From Lederbergia lenta NBRC 16444 (lineage in GTDB: Bacteria; Bacillota; Bacilli; Bacillales; Bacillaceae_C), in the NCBI RefSeq assembly GCF_001591545.1, contig NZ_BCVC01000014.1, forward strand, positions 1 through 35,634: a stretch of 35,634 nucleotides of DNA. The letters are read 5' to 3'. Below the pieces are notes generated by a model, which saw nothing but the letters and a program-made list of their open reading frames with translations, did no database searches and was not told the DNA's origin. The translations under genes were made by a program, and so were the position numbers. How positions within the stretch are numbered: position 1 is the stretch's first letter; each line of letters begins with the position of its first letter. Shown here one piece after another: positions 1-8,081 of this stretch.

Positions 1-7
1 AATTTGC

Positions 8-78
8 GCGGGTGTAGTTTAGTGGTAAAACCTCAGCCTTCCAAGCTGATGATGAGGGTTCGATTCCCTTCACCCGCT
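8..78 (+). tRNA. tRNA-Gly (anticodon TCC)
   Basis: The seven-base acceptor strands GCGGGTG (8-14) and CACCCGC (71-77) pair perfectly. The T arm carries GGTTCGATTCC. The anticodon loop CTTCCAA gives anticodon TCC, decoding GGA/GGG glycine codons. CCA is not encoded. It is followed 44 bases later by a tRNA-Arg, so it is probably part of a tRNA operon whose upstream part lies outside the window. Confidence 0.95.
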
Positions 79-122
79 TCGTAATTGTTAACATCATTAT
101 CTGCATATTATGTATTCATGAT

Positions 123-199
123 GCGCCTTTAGCTCAGTTGGATAGAGCAACAGCCTTCTAAGCTGTGGGTCAGAGGTTCGAATCCTCTAAGGCGCGCCA
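123..199 (+). tRNA. tRNA-Arg (anticodon TCT), CCA encoded
   Basis: Acceptor strands GCGCCTT (123-129) and AAGGCGC (189-195) pair, the discriminator is G196 and CCA follows at 197-199. The D arm has AGCTCAGTTGG, the T arm GGTTCGAATCC. The anticodon loop CTTCTAA gives TCT, reading AGA/AGG arginine codons, which are common in AT-rich Firmicutes. Confidence 0.96.
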
Positions 200-241
200 T
201 TATAATAATACTCGAATGGGCATAGCTCCCTAATATAAACT

Positions 242-307
242 CCTAACACGATGGGTGAAACGGTATTGTACTTACAACCGAATTGCCTTCCTGTGTTAGG
301 TTTTTTT
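242..307 (+). terminator. Intrinsic terminator of the tRNA operon, with an inner hairpin
   Basis: CCTAACAC (242-249) pairs with GTGTTAGG (293-300), followed directly by seven T. The 43-base loop is unusually long and contains its own stem (CGG/CCG plus TTGT/ACAA around positions 261-280). It ends transcription of the tRNA genes just upstream. The nested fold could also make it the 3' end of a small RNA, but I recognise no known family. Confidence 0.75.
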
Positions 308-589
308 GTGTCGAAAATGGGAAGTTGGAGAGTTGGGTTGTATTAAAAATATAGAGACATTAGATTATCTCTATTAATACATGGAATGGCTCCACTCCAC
401 TGCATATCATTCGGATCAATATTCCGCCAATTTTTAGATAAACTACAACACCTGCTAATGGATTGCCAATATAATGAAGGTGAAAAATTTATATTTAGAG
501 GAAATATTAGATGGCGACTTTTGTGAGGCTGCTATATAGAGAAATAATTAAGAGGGATGCATTATAAAAAAACTAAATATCAAGTAGCC

Positions 590-619
590 AAAGCCTCTCG
601 GTAAATTTATGAGGGCTTT
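590..619. terminator. Possible weak terminator hairpin between tRNA region and the minus-strand oxidoreductase
   Basis: AAAGCC (590-595) pairs with GGCTTT (614-619), with a further CTC/GAG step across a one-base bulge. The plus-strand tail is only moderately T-rich and the minus strand has no immediate T run. It may end the minus-strand gene that stops at 657. The rest of 308-589 holds no gene that I can support. Confidence 0.35.
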
Positions 620-656
620 AGCTTATTTTTAATGAGGAGTATGGACATTAGTGTTG

Positions 657-1673
657 TTAATCCATCAATTCCATTATAATTTCATATGACCTTAATCGGT
701 CTTCTTGATAGAATATTTGAGAGTTAATGATGATTTCATCAGCTTTCGTTTCATCTAGGAAGCGTGTGAGACCCTCTCTAACCGTTTCTGGGCTTCCAAT
801 GATAGTTGATCTCGGATCGAGCGTCCTTCCGATAGAGGCGCGTTCAAGCTCGGTTGAGACTACACTTATATCATCAACTGGTGGCTTTAGTTCTGTTGGT
901 CGTCCTCTTAGCAAGCTTAAAAATTGTTGTTGTTGTGATGTGGCTAGCCAATGCGCTTTTTCGTCTGTATCGGCAGCAATTACATTAACACCTACCATTG
1001 CATATGGCTCCATAAGAGCATCTGAAGGTTTAAAGTTATCGCGATATAGTTGAAGAGCGGGTAATGTATAATCTGGAGCAAAGTGGCTAGCGAATGAAAA
1101 TGGTAAACCTTTTTGTGCGGCAAGTTTAGCACTAAAGCCGCTTGATCCAAGAAGCCATATTGGAATTTCAAGTCCTTCTCCCGGAATAGCACGTACATGA
1201 GCGGAAGGATTATACTCAAAGTATGTTTGAAGTTCTTCCAACTGTAGTGGAAATTCCTCGGCACCACGACTTAAGGTTCTTCGTAAGGCGTGGGCAGTCG
1301 CTTGGTCACTTCCAGGAGCTCGACCAAGACCAAGATCAATACGTCCGGGGTAGAGGGCCTCTAACGTCCCAAACTGTTCTGCAATAACAAGGGTAGCGTG
1401 ATTAGGTAACATGACCCCTCCAGCTCCAACACGGATCTTCTCTGTTGCTCCAGCAATATGTCCGATAAGCACTGATGTTGCAGAACTTGCTATACCAGGC
1501 ATGTTATGGTGTTCTGCAAGCCAGTAACGATTAAAGCCTAATTTCTCAGTGTGTTGTGCTAATTCCACACTATTGTTAAATGACTGTACCGCATTGCCGC
1601 CCTCAATAATAGGGGCTAAATCTAGAACGGACAATGGTATATTGTTAAAAAGTCTAGTAGGAGTTGTACCCAT
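657..1673 (-). CDS. LLM-class (luciferase-like) flavin-dependent oxidoreductase
   Basis: 338 residues, the usual size for the single-chain bacterial luciferase-like monooxygenase family. These proteins are cytoplasmic FMN/F420-type TIM barrels. The N-terminal LSVLDLAPI, the [12 protein letters not shown] segment and the [19 protein letters not shown] stretch are typical of the group called 'luciferase family oxidoreductase, group 1'. The [11 protein letters not shown] segment is also characteristic. The start is supported by AAGGAGG about nine bases upstream of the ATG on the minus strand. It is transcribed divergently from rluF. The substrate cannot be told from the sequence. Confidence 0.9.
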   Translation of the reverse strand: MGTTPTRLFNNIPLSVLDLAPIIEGGNAVQSFNNSVELAQHTEKLGFNRYWLAEHHNMPGIASSATSVLIGHIAGATEKIRVGAGGVMLPNHATLVIAEQFGTLEALYPGRIDLGLGRAPGSDQATAHALRRTLSRGAEEFPLQLEELQTYFEYNPSAHVRAIPGEGLEIPIWLLGSSGFSAKLAAQKGLPFSFASHFAPDYTLPALQLYRDNFKPSDALMEPYAMVGVNVIAADTDEKAHWLATSQQQQFLSLLRGRPTELKPPVDDISVVSTELERASIGRTLDPRSTIIGSPETVREGLTRFLDETKADEIIINSQIFYQEDRLRSYEIIMELMD

Positions 1674-1858
1674 TTTTTTATTACCTCCTTAAAGGTATAT
1701 ATCTATAAAAATGATACGGTTTTTACAATGTTGCGTCCAACAATCAGCCTTGGGGGGGAGGTTATTGTTGTCCTTAGTCGGGATGTTTGCTATTTTTACA
1801 TATATAACTAGGAAAAATTAAATTGAAGTTCGTTAAGTAATTTTAAAGGAGTATGTAC

Positions 1859-2572
1859 ATGAGATTAAATAAATTTATCAGTTCAACAGGGCTTTGTTCA
1901 CGTAGAAAGGCAGATGAGTTAATTGCTCAAGGTAAGGTGATAGTGAACAAAGAGATAGCAACATTAGGGCTCACGGTAGAAGAACACGATGTTGTAGAAG
2001 TGGAGGGGAAAATCCTAGCAAGAAAGACTGATGCGGATGTATATATAGCCTTAAATAAACCTCCAGGTATTACTTGTACAACGGAAGAGCATATCGATGG
2101 AAATATTGTTGATTTTATTAACCATGAGCAACGCATATTTCCAATTGGCAGATTAGACAAAGAGTCAGAGGGCCTAATATTGTTAACAAGTGACGGCGAT
2201 ATAGTCAATGAGATTTTACGAGAAGAAAATAATCATGAAAAAGATTATATCGTAATGGTAAATAAGGAAATTACCGCTTCTTTTATTGAAGGAATGTCTA
2301 ATGGCGTAGAGATATATAATCCGGTTAAAAATGAATATACGATAACAAATAAATGCAAGGTTATAAAGTTGAGTGATCGCAGCTTTAAGATTACTCTTTC
2401 CCAAGGGTTGAATAGACAAATACGTAGAATGTGTTCGCAGTTTGACTATCAAATCTATAAGCTACAACGTGTTCGAGTGGCACATATTACACTTAGAGGA
2501 TTAGAACTCGGTCAGTGGAGAAATTTAACAGATGATGAAGTAAGGAAATTTAAGTCTAATGGACACAACTAG
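1859..2572 (+). CDS. rluF: 23S rRNA pseudouridine synthase RluF
   Basis: 237 residues, with an N-terminal S4 RNA-binding domain (MRLNKFISSTGLCSRRKADE) followed by an RsuA/RluB/E/F-type catalytic domain. The catalytic aspartate is in GRLDKESEGL. The later segments NHEKDYIV, TLSQGLNRQIRRMC and WRNLTDDE closely resemble E. coli RluF, which modifies a uridine near the peptidyl transferase centre of 23S rRNA (U2604 in E. coli numbering). The ATG at 1859 is preferred over the in-frame ATG at 1853 because AAAGGAG at 1845-1851 is then seven bases away; the first ATG lies almost on top of it. The stop codon overlaps the 5' arm of its terminator. Confidence 0.93.
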   Translation: MRLNKFISSTGLCSRRKADELIAQGKVIVNKEIATLGLTVEEHDVVEVEGKILARKTDADVYIALNKPPGITCTTEEHIDGNIVDFINHEQRIFPIGRLDKESEGLILLTSDGDIVNEILREENNHEKDYIVMVNKEITASFIEGMSNGVEIYNPVKNEYTITNKCKVIKLSDRSFKITLSQGLNRQIRRMCSQFDYQIYKLQRVRVAHITLRGLELGQWRNLTDDEVRKFKSNGHN

Positions 2573-2596
2573 TTTTTATATAGTTGTGTCTTTTTT
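2563..2596 (+). terminator. Intrinsic terminator of rluF
   Basis: ACACAACTA (2563-2571) pairs perfectly with TAGTTGTGT (2581-2589), followed by C and six T. The 5' arm overlaps the rluF stop codon. Confidence 0.9.
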
Positions 2597-2610
2597 ATGG
2601 TATGCAATTT

Positions 2611-2746
2611 TGTATACTTGTAAACAACTTGTAATCTTTGAGTGTGCATTTATGTGTACATGTATACAATGGTGTAAACAAGTAGTGATGTCAATGTGTG
2701 TGCGAAAATGTATACATGTATACAAATGACGTAATATTGTGTACAA
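2611..2746. repeat. Centromere-like iteron array (parC candidate) upstream of the parM/parR pair
   Basis: Three 17-base imperfect palindromes are present: TGTATACTTGTAAACAA (2611-2627), TGTGTACATGTATACAA (2653-2669) and TGTATACATGTATACAA (2709-2725). Two single half-units are also present, TGTAAACAA (2673-2681) and TGTGTACAA (2738-2746). The shared unit is about TGTRWACAA, eight copies in 136 bases. In type II (actin) partition systems the adaptor ParR binds such repeats next to its own promoter, making them both centromere and operator. The array ends just before the predicted promoter, which fits that layout. Confidence 0.8.
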
Positions 2747-2769
2747 AATTGTGTGCCTTTCGTGGTCAA

Positions 2770-2798
2770 TTGACGTTTTTCTTTATTTCATATATTGT
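2770..2798 (+). promoter_or_regulatory. Sigma-A promoter of the parM-parR operon
   Basis: TTGACG (2770-2775), a 17-base spacer and TATTGT (2793-2798). Transcription would start near 2805, about 33 bases before the parM ATG. This rules out upstream in-frame starts as real. It lies directly downstream of the iteron array. Confidence 0.65.
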
Positions 2799-2837
2799 TT
2801 ACAGTGTGTGATTAAAAAAATAGAAATGGGTGGTTTG

Positions 2838-4022
2838 ATGACTAATACTAGACTTGCTGCAATTGATGTTGGAAATGATTCAGTAAAGGCATTATTTGGA
2901 AACTCGGATTCTGAATTTTACATACCTAACGTCATTGCGAGAGATAGAGAAGATAGGCCTGTAATAGGTATTGAAGAATTAGATGAAAAGTCACCATTAG
3001 ATGGAATACATATTAGAGTTCACTCCCCTGCTTTGCACGAAAATAATGTTATTTATCGTGTAGGTAATTTAGCAACAAAAAGCGATAATTCAACCGAATT
3101 AGATCCAGGAAGCAGTAAATCTGAAGAGGATCAAACATTAATTATGTTGTTTGCTACATTGGCCTTGGATGCTGCAAATGCAAAAAATGCCAAAATATTT
3201 AATAAAGCGAATAATGTTATTGACGCAAATTACACGCTCGGTACCGGACTGCCTTTACGTGAAGTAAAAGAAGGAAAAGATGTTGGTTATCGCTCGCAAC
3301 TTCTAGGCTCGGTACACCAAGTTGAGTTTTTGGTAACTCCTAAGTATCAAGGGATCAAGGTAAATATTAAATTTGATGAAGTGAAGGTATACCCTGAGGG
3401 ATTTGCTGCTTATATTAATCTAGTGATGGATAATGACTTAAATATAATTAATAAAGATTTAATTGATAAAAGAATATTAATCCAAGATATTGGTGGTCTA
3501 TCAACGGATATTGCGGTGATAAAAAACCGCAATGTTGATGATGACAAAGCCCAAGGGTTCAATCTAGGGGTATCTGAATCGTTAGAAGCAATTAGAGAAG
3601 AGATCAGATCGAAACATGGTGTGGAATTAGATAGTCGTAGAGATGTAGTTGAGATCATTACCAGAAACAACGACAGAAACCACATTATGGTTAAGGGGAG
3701 CCGCACAAGTGTCCATGATATAACAGATAGAATTCTTTTAGAGCTTGCGAAAAAACAATATCGCCATTTACGTAATATCTGGCAGAAGAATTCTCAAACT
3801 GAAATCTGCTATTTTGTAGGCGGCGGTGCAATGGTCTTAAAAGAGTATATTAAAGCACTAAATAATAGTTTAGATGGTTATAATATTGAATTCTTTGAAG
3901 ATGAAAAGGAAAGTATTTGGATGATGGCAAATGCTTATTATAAGCTAATCTCCGATTTTTCTAGAAAGAATAAAAAAGATATGATCGTTAAAGAAACAGA
4001 AAAAAAGGCCGTGAAAAATTAA
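2838..4022 (+). CDS. parM: ParM/StbA-type actin-like ATPase
   Basis: 394 residues from the ATG at 2838, preceded by GGGTGG. Actin-fold nucleotide-binding signatures are visible: phosphate-1 motif AAIDVGNDSVKALFG near the N-terminus, phosphate-2 motif QDIGGLSTDIAVI around residue 217, and adenosine motif YFVGGGAMVLKEYI around residue 330. This matches bacterial actin-like proteins of the ParM/Alp type, which polymerise into filaments to move DNA copies apart. The next gene has the layout of the adaptor ParR, and the upstream array fits parC. Family homologues are mostly plasmid- or phage-borne, so its place between housekeeping genes is notable. The subfamily (Alp6/Alp7/AlfA-like or other) is unresolved. 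Confidence 0.87.
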   Translation: MTNTRLAAIDVGNDSVKALFGNSDSEFYIPNVIARDREDRPVIGIEELDEKSPLDGIHIRVHSPALHENNVIYRVGNLATKSDNSTELDPGSSKSEEDQTLIMLFATLALDAANAKNAKIFNKANNVIDANYTLGTGLPLREVKEGKDVGYRSQLLGSVHQVEFLVTPKYQGIKVNIKFDEVKVYPEGFAAYINLVMDNDLNIINKDLIDKRILIQDIGGLSTDIAVIKNRNVDDDKAQGFNLGVSESLEAIREEIRSKHGVELDSRRDVVEIITRNNDRNHIMVKGSRTSVHDITDRILLELAKKQYRHLRNIWQKNSQTEICYFVGGGAMVLKEYIKALNNSLDGYNIEFFEDEKESIWMMANAYYKLISDFSRKNKKDMIVKETEKKAVKN

Positions 4023-4034
4023 TAGGATGATTCC

Positions 4035-4631
4035 ATGAATAAAAAGGGGATGACAGGGATACAAAGGGGACAGGCGATTACATTTCGCCTCCCTTCTGAT
4101 ACCCCTGATCATATATTAATGAAATTGCAAAAACTAAAGGAAACGGAAAAAAGAAACTTTTCTAGTAAAATTGCTGAGTTTGTAGTCGAAGGTGTAAATA
4201 ATTCTTTGACAAGTGAAAGAGAAACGATCACTATTCCGCTTCCGAAACAATTAACCAAAGAGCAGCGTAGTTGGTTGAAACATACCCATTCTGAAGCCTT
4301 AATAGGAAATGTTATTCACCATTTATTAGCTGATCCAATCCGGGCAACTTCTGTTTTAGCAACGTTGAACAGTAATTCACTGGATATTGATGAAGCTCTA
4401 TATCTTCAAGAGATGGAAAAAAAGTCTACAGATAAAGGCTTGGAAGTTGCAATAGAAAGCCATGATGAGATCGAAACAGATAGTAATGTAGATGACTTTG
4501 AAGATGTTATGATGAATTTTGACTGGGAAATGGCTAGGAAAGAACAAGCTTCATCCATAGAGGATAGTTCGGAAAACGAAGAAGAGGAAGAAGACCCTTT
4601 GGATGATTTTCTATCTCGTATGAATAAGTAA
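4035..4631 (+). CDS. ParR-like DNA-binding adaptor of the actin segregation cassette
   Basis: 198 residues, starting 12 bases after parM. The N-terminal part (GQAITFRLPSDTPDHILMKL and the following helices) looks like a ribbon-helix-helix DNA-binding unit. The C-terminal third is strongly acidic (stretches such as SSENEEEEEDPLDDFLSRM), as expected for a tail that contacts filament ends. Primary sequence alone does not name the family; the call rests on order, size, domain layout and the repeats upstream of parM. It shares the parM promoter and ends at a strong terminator. Confidence 0.7.
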   Translation: MNKKGMTGIQRGQAITFRLPSDTPDHILMKLQKLKETEKRNFSSKIAEFVVEGVNNSLTSERETITIPLPKQLTKEQRSWLKHTHSEALIGNVIHHLLADPIRATSVLATLNSNSLDIDEALYLQEMEKKSTDKGLEVAIESHDEIETDSNVDDFEDVMMNFDWEMARKEQASSIEDSSENEEEEEDPLDDFLSRMNK

Positions 4632-4645
4632 AGATGGAAAGAAAA

Positions 4646-4677
4646 GCGGATGACGATTATGTTCATCCGCTTTTTTT
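4646..4677. terminator. Bidirectional terminator between parR and the PfpI-like gene
   Basis: GCGGATGA (4646-4653) pairs with TCATCCGC (4663-4670), followed by seven T on the plus strand. On the minus strand the hairpin is followed by TTTTC, so it can also serve the converging gene. Confidence 0.9.
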
Positions 4678-4683
4678 ACCTTA

Positions 4684-5205
4684 TTATTCTGCTAGTTTGT
4701 CAGCAAATGCTTTAACATATGGAGGCAAATCTGGCGGTCGACGGCTTGAGATCAAATGTCCATCGACAACGACCGCCTCATCACTCCACTCGGCTCCAGC
4801 ATTCGTCATATCATCTTTGATACCAGGTGTGCTGGTTACTTTCTTCCCATCAAGAATTTTAGCGGAAATGAGCACCCAACCTGCATGACAGATTTGGCCA
4901 ATTGGCTTTTTTTCTTCATCCATTATACGTATGAAATCTAAAACTTCTTCATAACGTCTTAACTTATCAGGAGCCCAACCTCCGGGCACAAGGATGGCAT
5001 CATAATCTTCTGCTTGAATGTCAGAAAAGGAGTAGTCAGACTCTGCTGGCACACCATACTTCCCAATATATTTTTTCTTCGCTTCGATTCCTACTAAATG
5101 AACTTCTGCCCCTTCTTCCCGAAGTCGCAAGATAGGATACCAAAGTTCCAAATCCTCGAATTCGTCTTCGACAAGCGCAATTACTTTTTTGTTTTGTAAT
5201 CTCAT
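4684..5205 (-). CDS. DJ-1/PfpI family protein (type 1 glutamine amidotransferase fold)
   Basis: 173 residues, full length for PfpI/YraA-like stress proteins. The nucleophile elbow is QICHAGWVLIS, with the cysteine followed by the conserved histidine; the upstream acidic residue is in LVEDEFEDLELWYP. Members are reported as cysteine peptidases, deglycases or general stress proteins; the activity here is not decided by sequence. The start at 5205 (MRLQNKK) is chosen over an upstream in-frame ATG because the AGGAGG lies seven bases before it. It is monocistronic and converges on the parR terminator. Confidence 0.9.
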   Translation of the reverse strand: MRLQNKKVIALVEDEFEDLELWYPILRLREEGAEVHLVGIEAKKKYIGKYGVPAESDYSFSDIQAEDYDAILVPGGWAPDKLRRYEEVLDFIRIMDEEKKPIGQICHAGWVLISAKILDGKKVTSTPGIKDDMTNAGAEWSDEAVVVDGHLISSRRPPDLPPYVKAFADKLAE

Positions 5206-5336
5206 TTTAATTCCTCCTGTCAAATAACTACTTAATAATTAACCATACCTTAATATTATTTATAATTCATTCATAAGGATTGGTATATTTGTAAATAGTA
5301 ATCAGAGAGCGGATTGCAACCGTTCTCCTAATTTTA

Positions 5337-5399
5337 TTCATACTTAATTCATAAACAATAGCAAATTATTGTTTACATTTGTTTATTCATTCATTAACA
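5337..5399 (+). promoter_or_regulatory. PhoP-box-like direct repeats upstream of the Na/Pi transporter
   Basis: Hexamers with an 11-base period and five-base spacers: TTTACA (5372-5377), TTATTC (5383-5388) and TTAACA (5394-5399). A second pair, TTCATA (5337-5342) and TTCATA (5348-5353), has the same spacing. This is the arrangement of PhoP sites (TT(A/T/C)A(C/T)A repeats) in Bacillus phosphate-starvation promoters. A phosphate transporter gene follows at 5457, which makes the reading plausible. The -10 box is not clear; TAGTAA at 5420 is one candidate. Confidence 0.6.
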
Positions 5400-5456
5400 T
5401 GAGTAAGGGTATGCTTTTGTAGTAATATGTCGAATACATAGTAAAGGAATGAAGAG

Positions 5457-7079
5457 ATGGACTTGCAGACAGTGCTTTTTACTTTTGTTGGTGGTTTGGG
5501 GATCTTCCTATATGGAATGAAAATAATGGGAGATGGCCTTCAAAAAGTTGCAGGCGATGGACTAAGAGATCTACTAGATAGATTCACAACAAAACCGATT
5601 ATGGGGGTTTTAACCGGAATCGTTGTAACCACATTGTTGCAAACAAGTTCTGGTACGACCGTTTTGACGATTGGTTTAGTAACAGCAGGATTCATGACAT
5701 TAAGGCAAGCGATAGGCGTCATAATGGGTGCAAATATTGGAACAACAACCACGGCATTTATTATTGGTATTAATATTTCTGAGTATGCACTTCCGATCAT
5801 TGCATTAGGAGCTTTCCTAATCTTCTTCTTTAAAAATCATAAAATAAATAATTTTGGGCAGGTGTTCTTTGGCTTTGGTGCTCTATTTTTCGGACTCAAT
5901 TTAATGGGAGATGGAATGGCACCATTATCAGATGCTCAAGCTTTTACAGATTTAACACTTAGATTGAGTGATCATCCATTATTAGGAGTATTAGTCGGGG
6001 TTGTTCTGACAGCGATCATTCAAAGCTCTTCAGCTGCAATTGGACTTTTGCAAACATTGTTTGACCAAGGGGCATTAGATCTCCATGCTGCATTACCGGT
6101 ATTATTTGGAGATAATATCGGAACGACGATCACGGCTGTATTAGCTTCAATTGGTGCTTCGATTGCGGCTAAGCGTGCTGCTTTAACGCATGTTATATTT
6201 AACGTCATTGGAACAACTTTGGTATTAATTCTATTAGTACCATTCACCGCTCTCATAGAGTATTTCCAAGCGAGCTTAGGACTTAATCCTAAAATGACGC
6301 TTGCCTTTGCACATGGTACGTTTAATGTATCGAATACAATAATACAGTTGCCTTTCATTGCTGGACTTGCTTGGATTGTAACAAAGCTTGTGCCAGGTGA
6401 GGAAAGAACGATTGAACATAAACCAATTCACCTTGGAGAGCAATTTATACGTCAATCTCCTTCTGTAGCGCTTGGACAAGCGAAGAAGGAAGTGATAAGA
6501 ATGGCCGAACTTGCAGAGGAAGGCATAGTGGAAGTTGGTCATTATTATAAAACACAAGGGAAAAAGCATCGTGAGTTAATTCCACAAATTGAAGATGCGC
6601 TTAATAATCTTGATAAGAAAATCACTGAATATCTTGTTCAAATTTCCTATCACTCTTTAACAGATCAGGATATAAAAGAGCATCACACGCTAATGAATAC
6701 GGTGATGGATCTTGAACGAATTGGTGACCATATGGAAAATATTATGGAATTAGTCGATCATCAAATTAATAGTAAAGTTAAATTTTCTGAATCTGCAATA
6801 GCTGATTTAGATGCAATGTTTGATTTGACGACTTCGACTATTAGACAGTCTATAAAAACGATTGAAACAAATAATGTAGAACAAGCAAAATCTGTAATAG
6901 AAAAAGAAATATTAATTGACAAAATGGAGCGCGATCTCCGTAATAAGCATATAAAGAGATTGAACGAAAATAAATGTACAGGAACTGCAGGCATTATCTA
7001 TGTGGATATCGTAAGCAATTTGGAACGGATCGGTGACCATGCCGTAAATTTAGCGGACGATTTGCTCGCGGATGAATAG
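5457..7079 (+). CDS. Na+/phosphate cotransporter family protein with C-terminal PhoU-like domain
   Basis: 540 residues, a usual length for NptA/YjbB-type proteins. Two inverted Na/Pi-cotransporter repeats are visible, each with a Q(T/S)SS signature: LLQTSSGTTVLTIG near residue 62 and AIIQSSSAAIGLL near residue 188. Each sits among hydrophobic helices (about residues 1-310). The C-terminal part (about 345-540) is helical, with the repeated ERIGDHMENI and ERIGDHAVNL motifs of PhoU. It would import or export phosphate with sodium at the cell membrane. PhoP-like boxes upstream suggest induction by phosphate limitation. The AAAGGA ribosome site lies eight bases before the ATG, and a strong terminator follows. 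Confidence 0.92.
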   Translation: MDLQTVLFTFVGGLGIFLYGMKIMGDGLQKVAGDGLRDLLDRFTTKPIMGVLTGIVVTTLLQTSSGTTVLTIGLVTAGFMTLRQAIGVIMGANIGTTTTAFIIGINISEYALPIIALGAFLIFFFKNHKINNFGQVFFGFGALFFGLNLMGDGMAPLSDAQAFTDLTLRLSDHPLLGVLVGVVLTAIIQSSSAAIGLLQTLFDQGALDLHAALPVLFGDNIGTTITAVLASIGASIAAKRAALTHVIFNVIGTTLVLILLVPFTALIEYFQASLGLNPKMTLAFAHGTFNVSNTIIQLPFIAGLAWIVTKLVPGEERTIEHKPIHLGEQFIRQSPSVALGQAKKEVIRMAELAEEGIVEVGHYYKTQGKKHRELIPQIEDALNNLDKKITEYLVQISYHSLTDQDIKEHHTLMNTVMDLERIGDHMENIMELVDHQINSKVKFSESAIADLDAMFDLTTSTIRQSIKTIETNNVEQAKSVIEKEILIDKMERDLRNKHIKRLNENKCTGTAGIIYVDIVSNLERIGDHAVNLADDLLADE

Positions 7080-7139
7080 AAGGAAGTCGCTTGAAGTTGA
7101 GAACTGAGCTAAAGTTACAAATTGAATATTTATATATGG

Positions 7140-7167
7140 GCCCTGACAAATACGTCAGGGCTTTTTT
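7140..7167 (+). terminator. Intrinsic terminator of the Na/Pi transporter gene
   Basis: GCCCTGAC (7140-7147) pairs perfectly with GTCAGGGC (7154-7161), followed by six T. The following stretch to 7437 is AT-rich promoter region for the next operon, with TACAAT at 7307-7312 as a possible -10 box but no clear -35. Confidence 0.93.
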
Positions 7168-7437
7168 CATGGGTTCTATTTGTAAGGTGCCAAAGTCCAG
7201 CTCTCAGATTAGTAATGGGTCTTCTTCAATTGCATCTTTTTAATGTGCAATATTTTAAAATAAATTAAGAATCTGAAAAGTATAACAATATAAAGCTGAT
7301 TTACGGTACAATACAATTACGCAGTATGTAAAAATTTTAATTTAATAGGGAGTTGTAGTTTTACCTTTTATAAAATTTATTTGTGGAACTTAGCTTATTT
7401 TCAATTCTCAAAAGGGAAACTTAAGGAGGATCTTATA

Positions 7438-8061
7438 TTGGAATTTAACAATAATAGCAAAATTATTTTAATTGGTGACAGTATTACAGATGCTGGAAGA
7501 AGAGAAGATCCTGAAGAAATGGGATATGGGTATGTAAGGTTACTTCGTGATTACTACGCGTTAACAGAGCCGTCCATGAATCTACAATTTATTAATAAAG
7601 GAATTGGCGGTGATAGGATTGATCATTTAGCAGCTAGATGGCAAGAAGATGTGATCGATCTTGAGCCTGACTGGGTATCTATATCAATCGGCATTAATGA
7701 TGTTTGGAGGCAACTTGATAATCCACAAATGGATCAGATTTTTCCAGAACAATATGAGAAAATGTATTCGGAACTACTTGCTAAACTTACATCGAAAACA
7801 AAAGCGCGCGTGATATTAATGGAACCTACAATTATTGAAGAGGATCTTGATTCTACCGGAAATCGCCTGCTTGTACCTTACATAGATGCTGTGCATCGCC
7901 TAGCCAAAGAATATAAAGCATTGCTAGTACCTACTCATCAAGCCTTTAAAACATACTTAAGTAACCAATCAGGATTTAAATTAACAACAGATGGAGTACA
8001 TATGACATCTGGCGGAAATTTACTTATGGCTCAAACCTGGATTAGAGCTGTACAACAATAA
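7438..8061 (+). CDS. SGNH/GDSL-family hydrolase (lipase/acetylesterase type)
   Basis: 207 residues from a TTG start at 7438, eight bases after AAGGAGG; upstream in-frame codons have no ribosome site. All four SGNH blocks are visible: GDSIT with nucleophile Ser15, GIGGDR with the oxyanion glycine, GIND with Asn87, and DGVH with Asp185 and His188. No signal peptide is evident, so it is probably cytoplasmic. Family members deacetylate sugars or cleave small esters. It ends five bases before a lactonase-like gene region, so a shared role in carbohydrate breakdown is likely but not proven. Confidence 0.9.
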   Translation: MEFNNNSKIILIGDSITDAGRREDPEEMGYGYVRLLRDYYALTEPSMNLQFINKGIGGDRIDHLAARWQEDVIDLEPDWVSISIGINDVWRQLDNPQMDQIFPEQYEKMYSELLAKLTSKTKARVILMEPTIIEEDLDSTGNRLLVPYIDAVHRLAKEYKALLVPTHQAFKTYLSNQSGFKLTTDGVHMTSGGNLLMAQTWIRAVQQ

Positions 8062-8081
8062 AACGAGTGGGGGTTCAAGTA

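Noticed and set aside
2739-2837. In-frame upstream extension of parM beginning at 2739
   Set aside because: It starts inside the iteron array and upstream of the predicted promoter, and the ATG at 2838 has a ribosome site and begins the conserved actin-fold motif.
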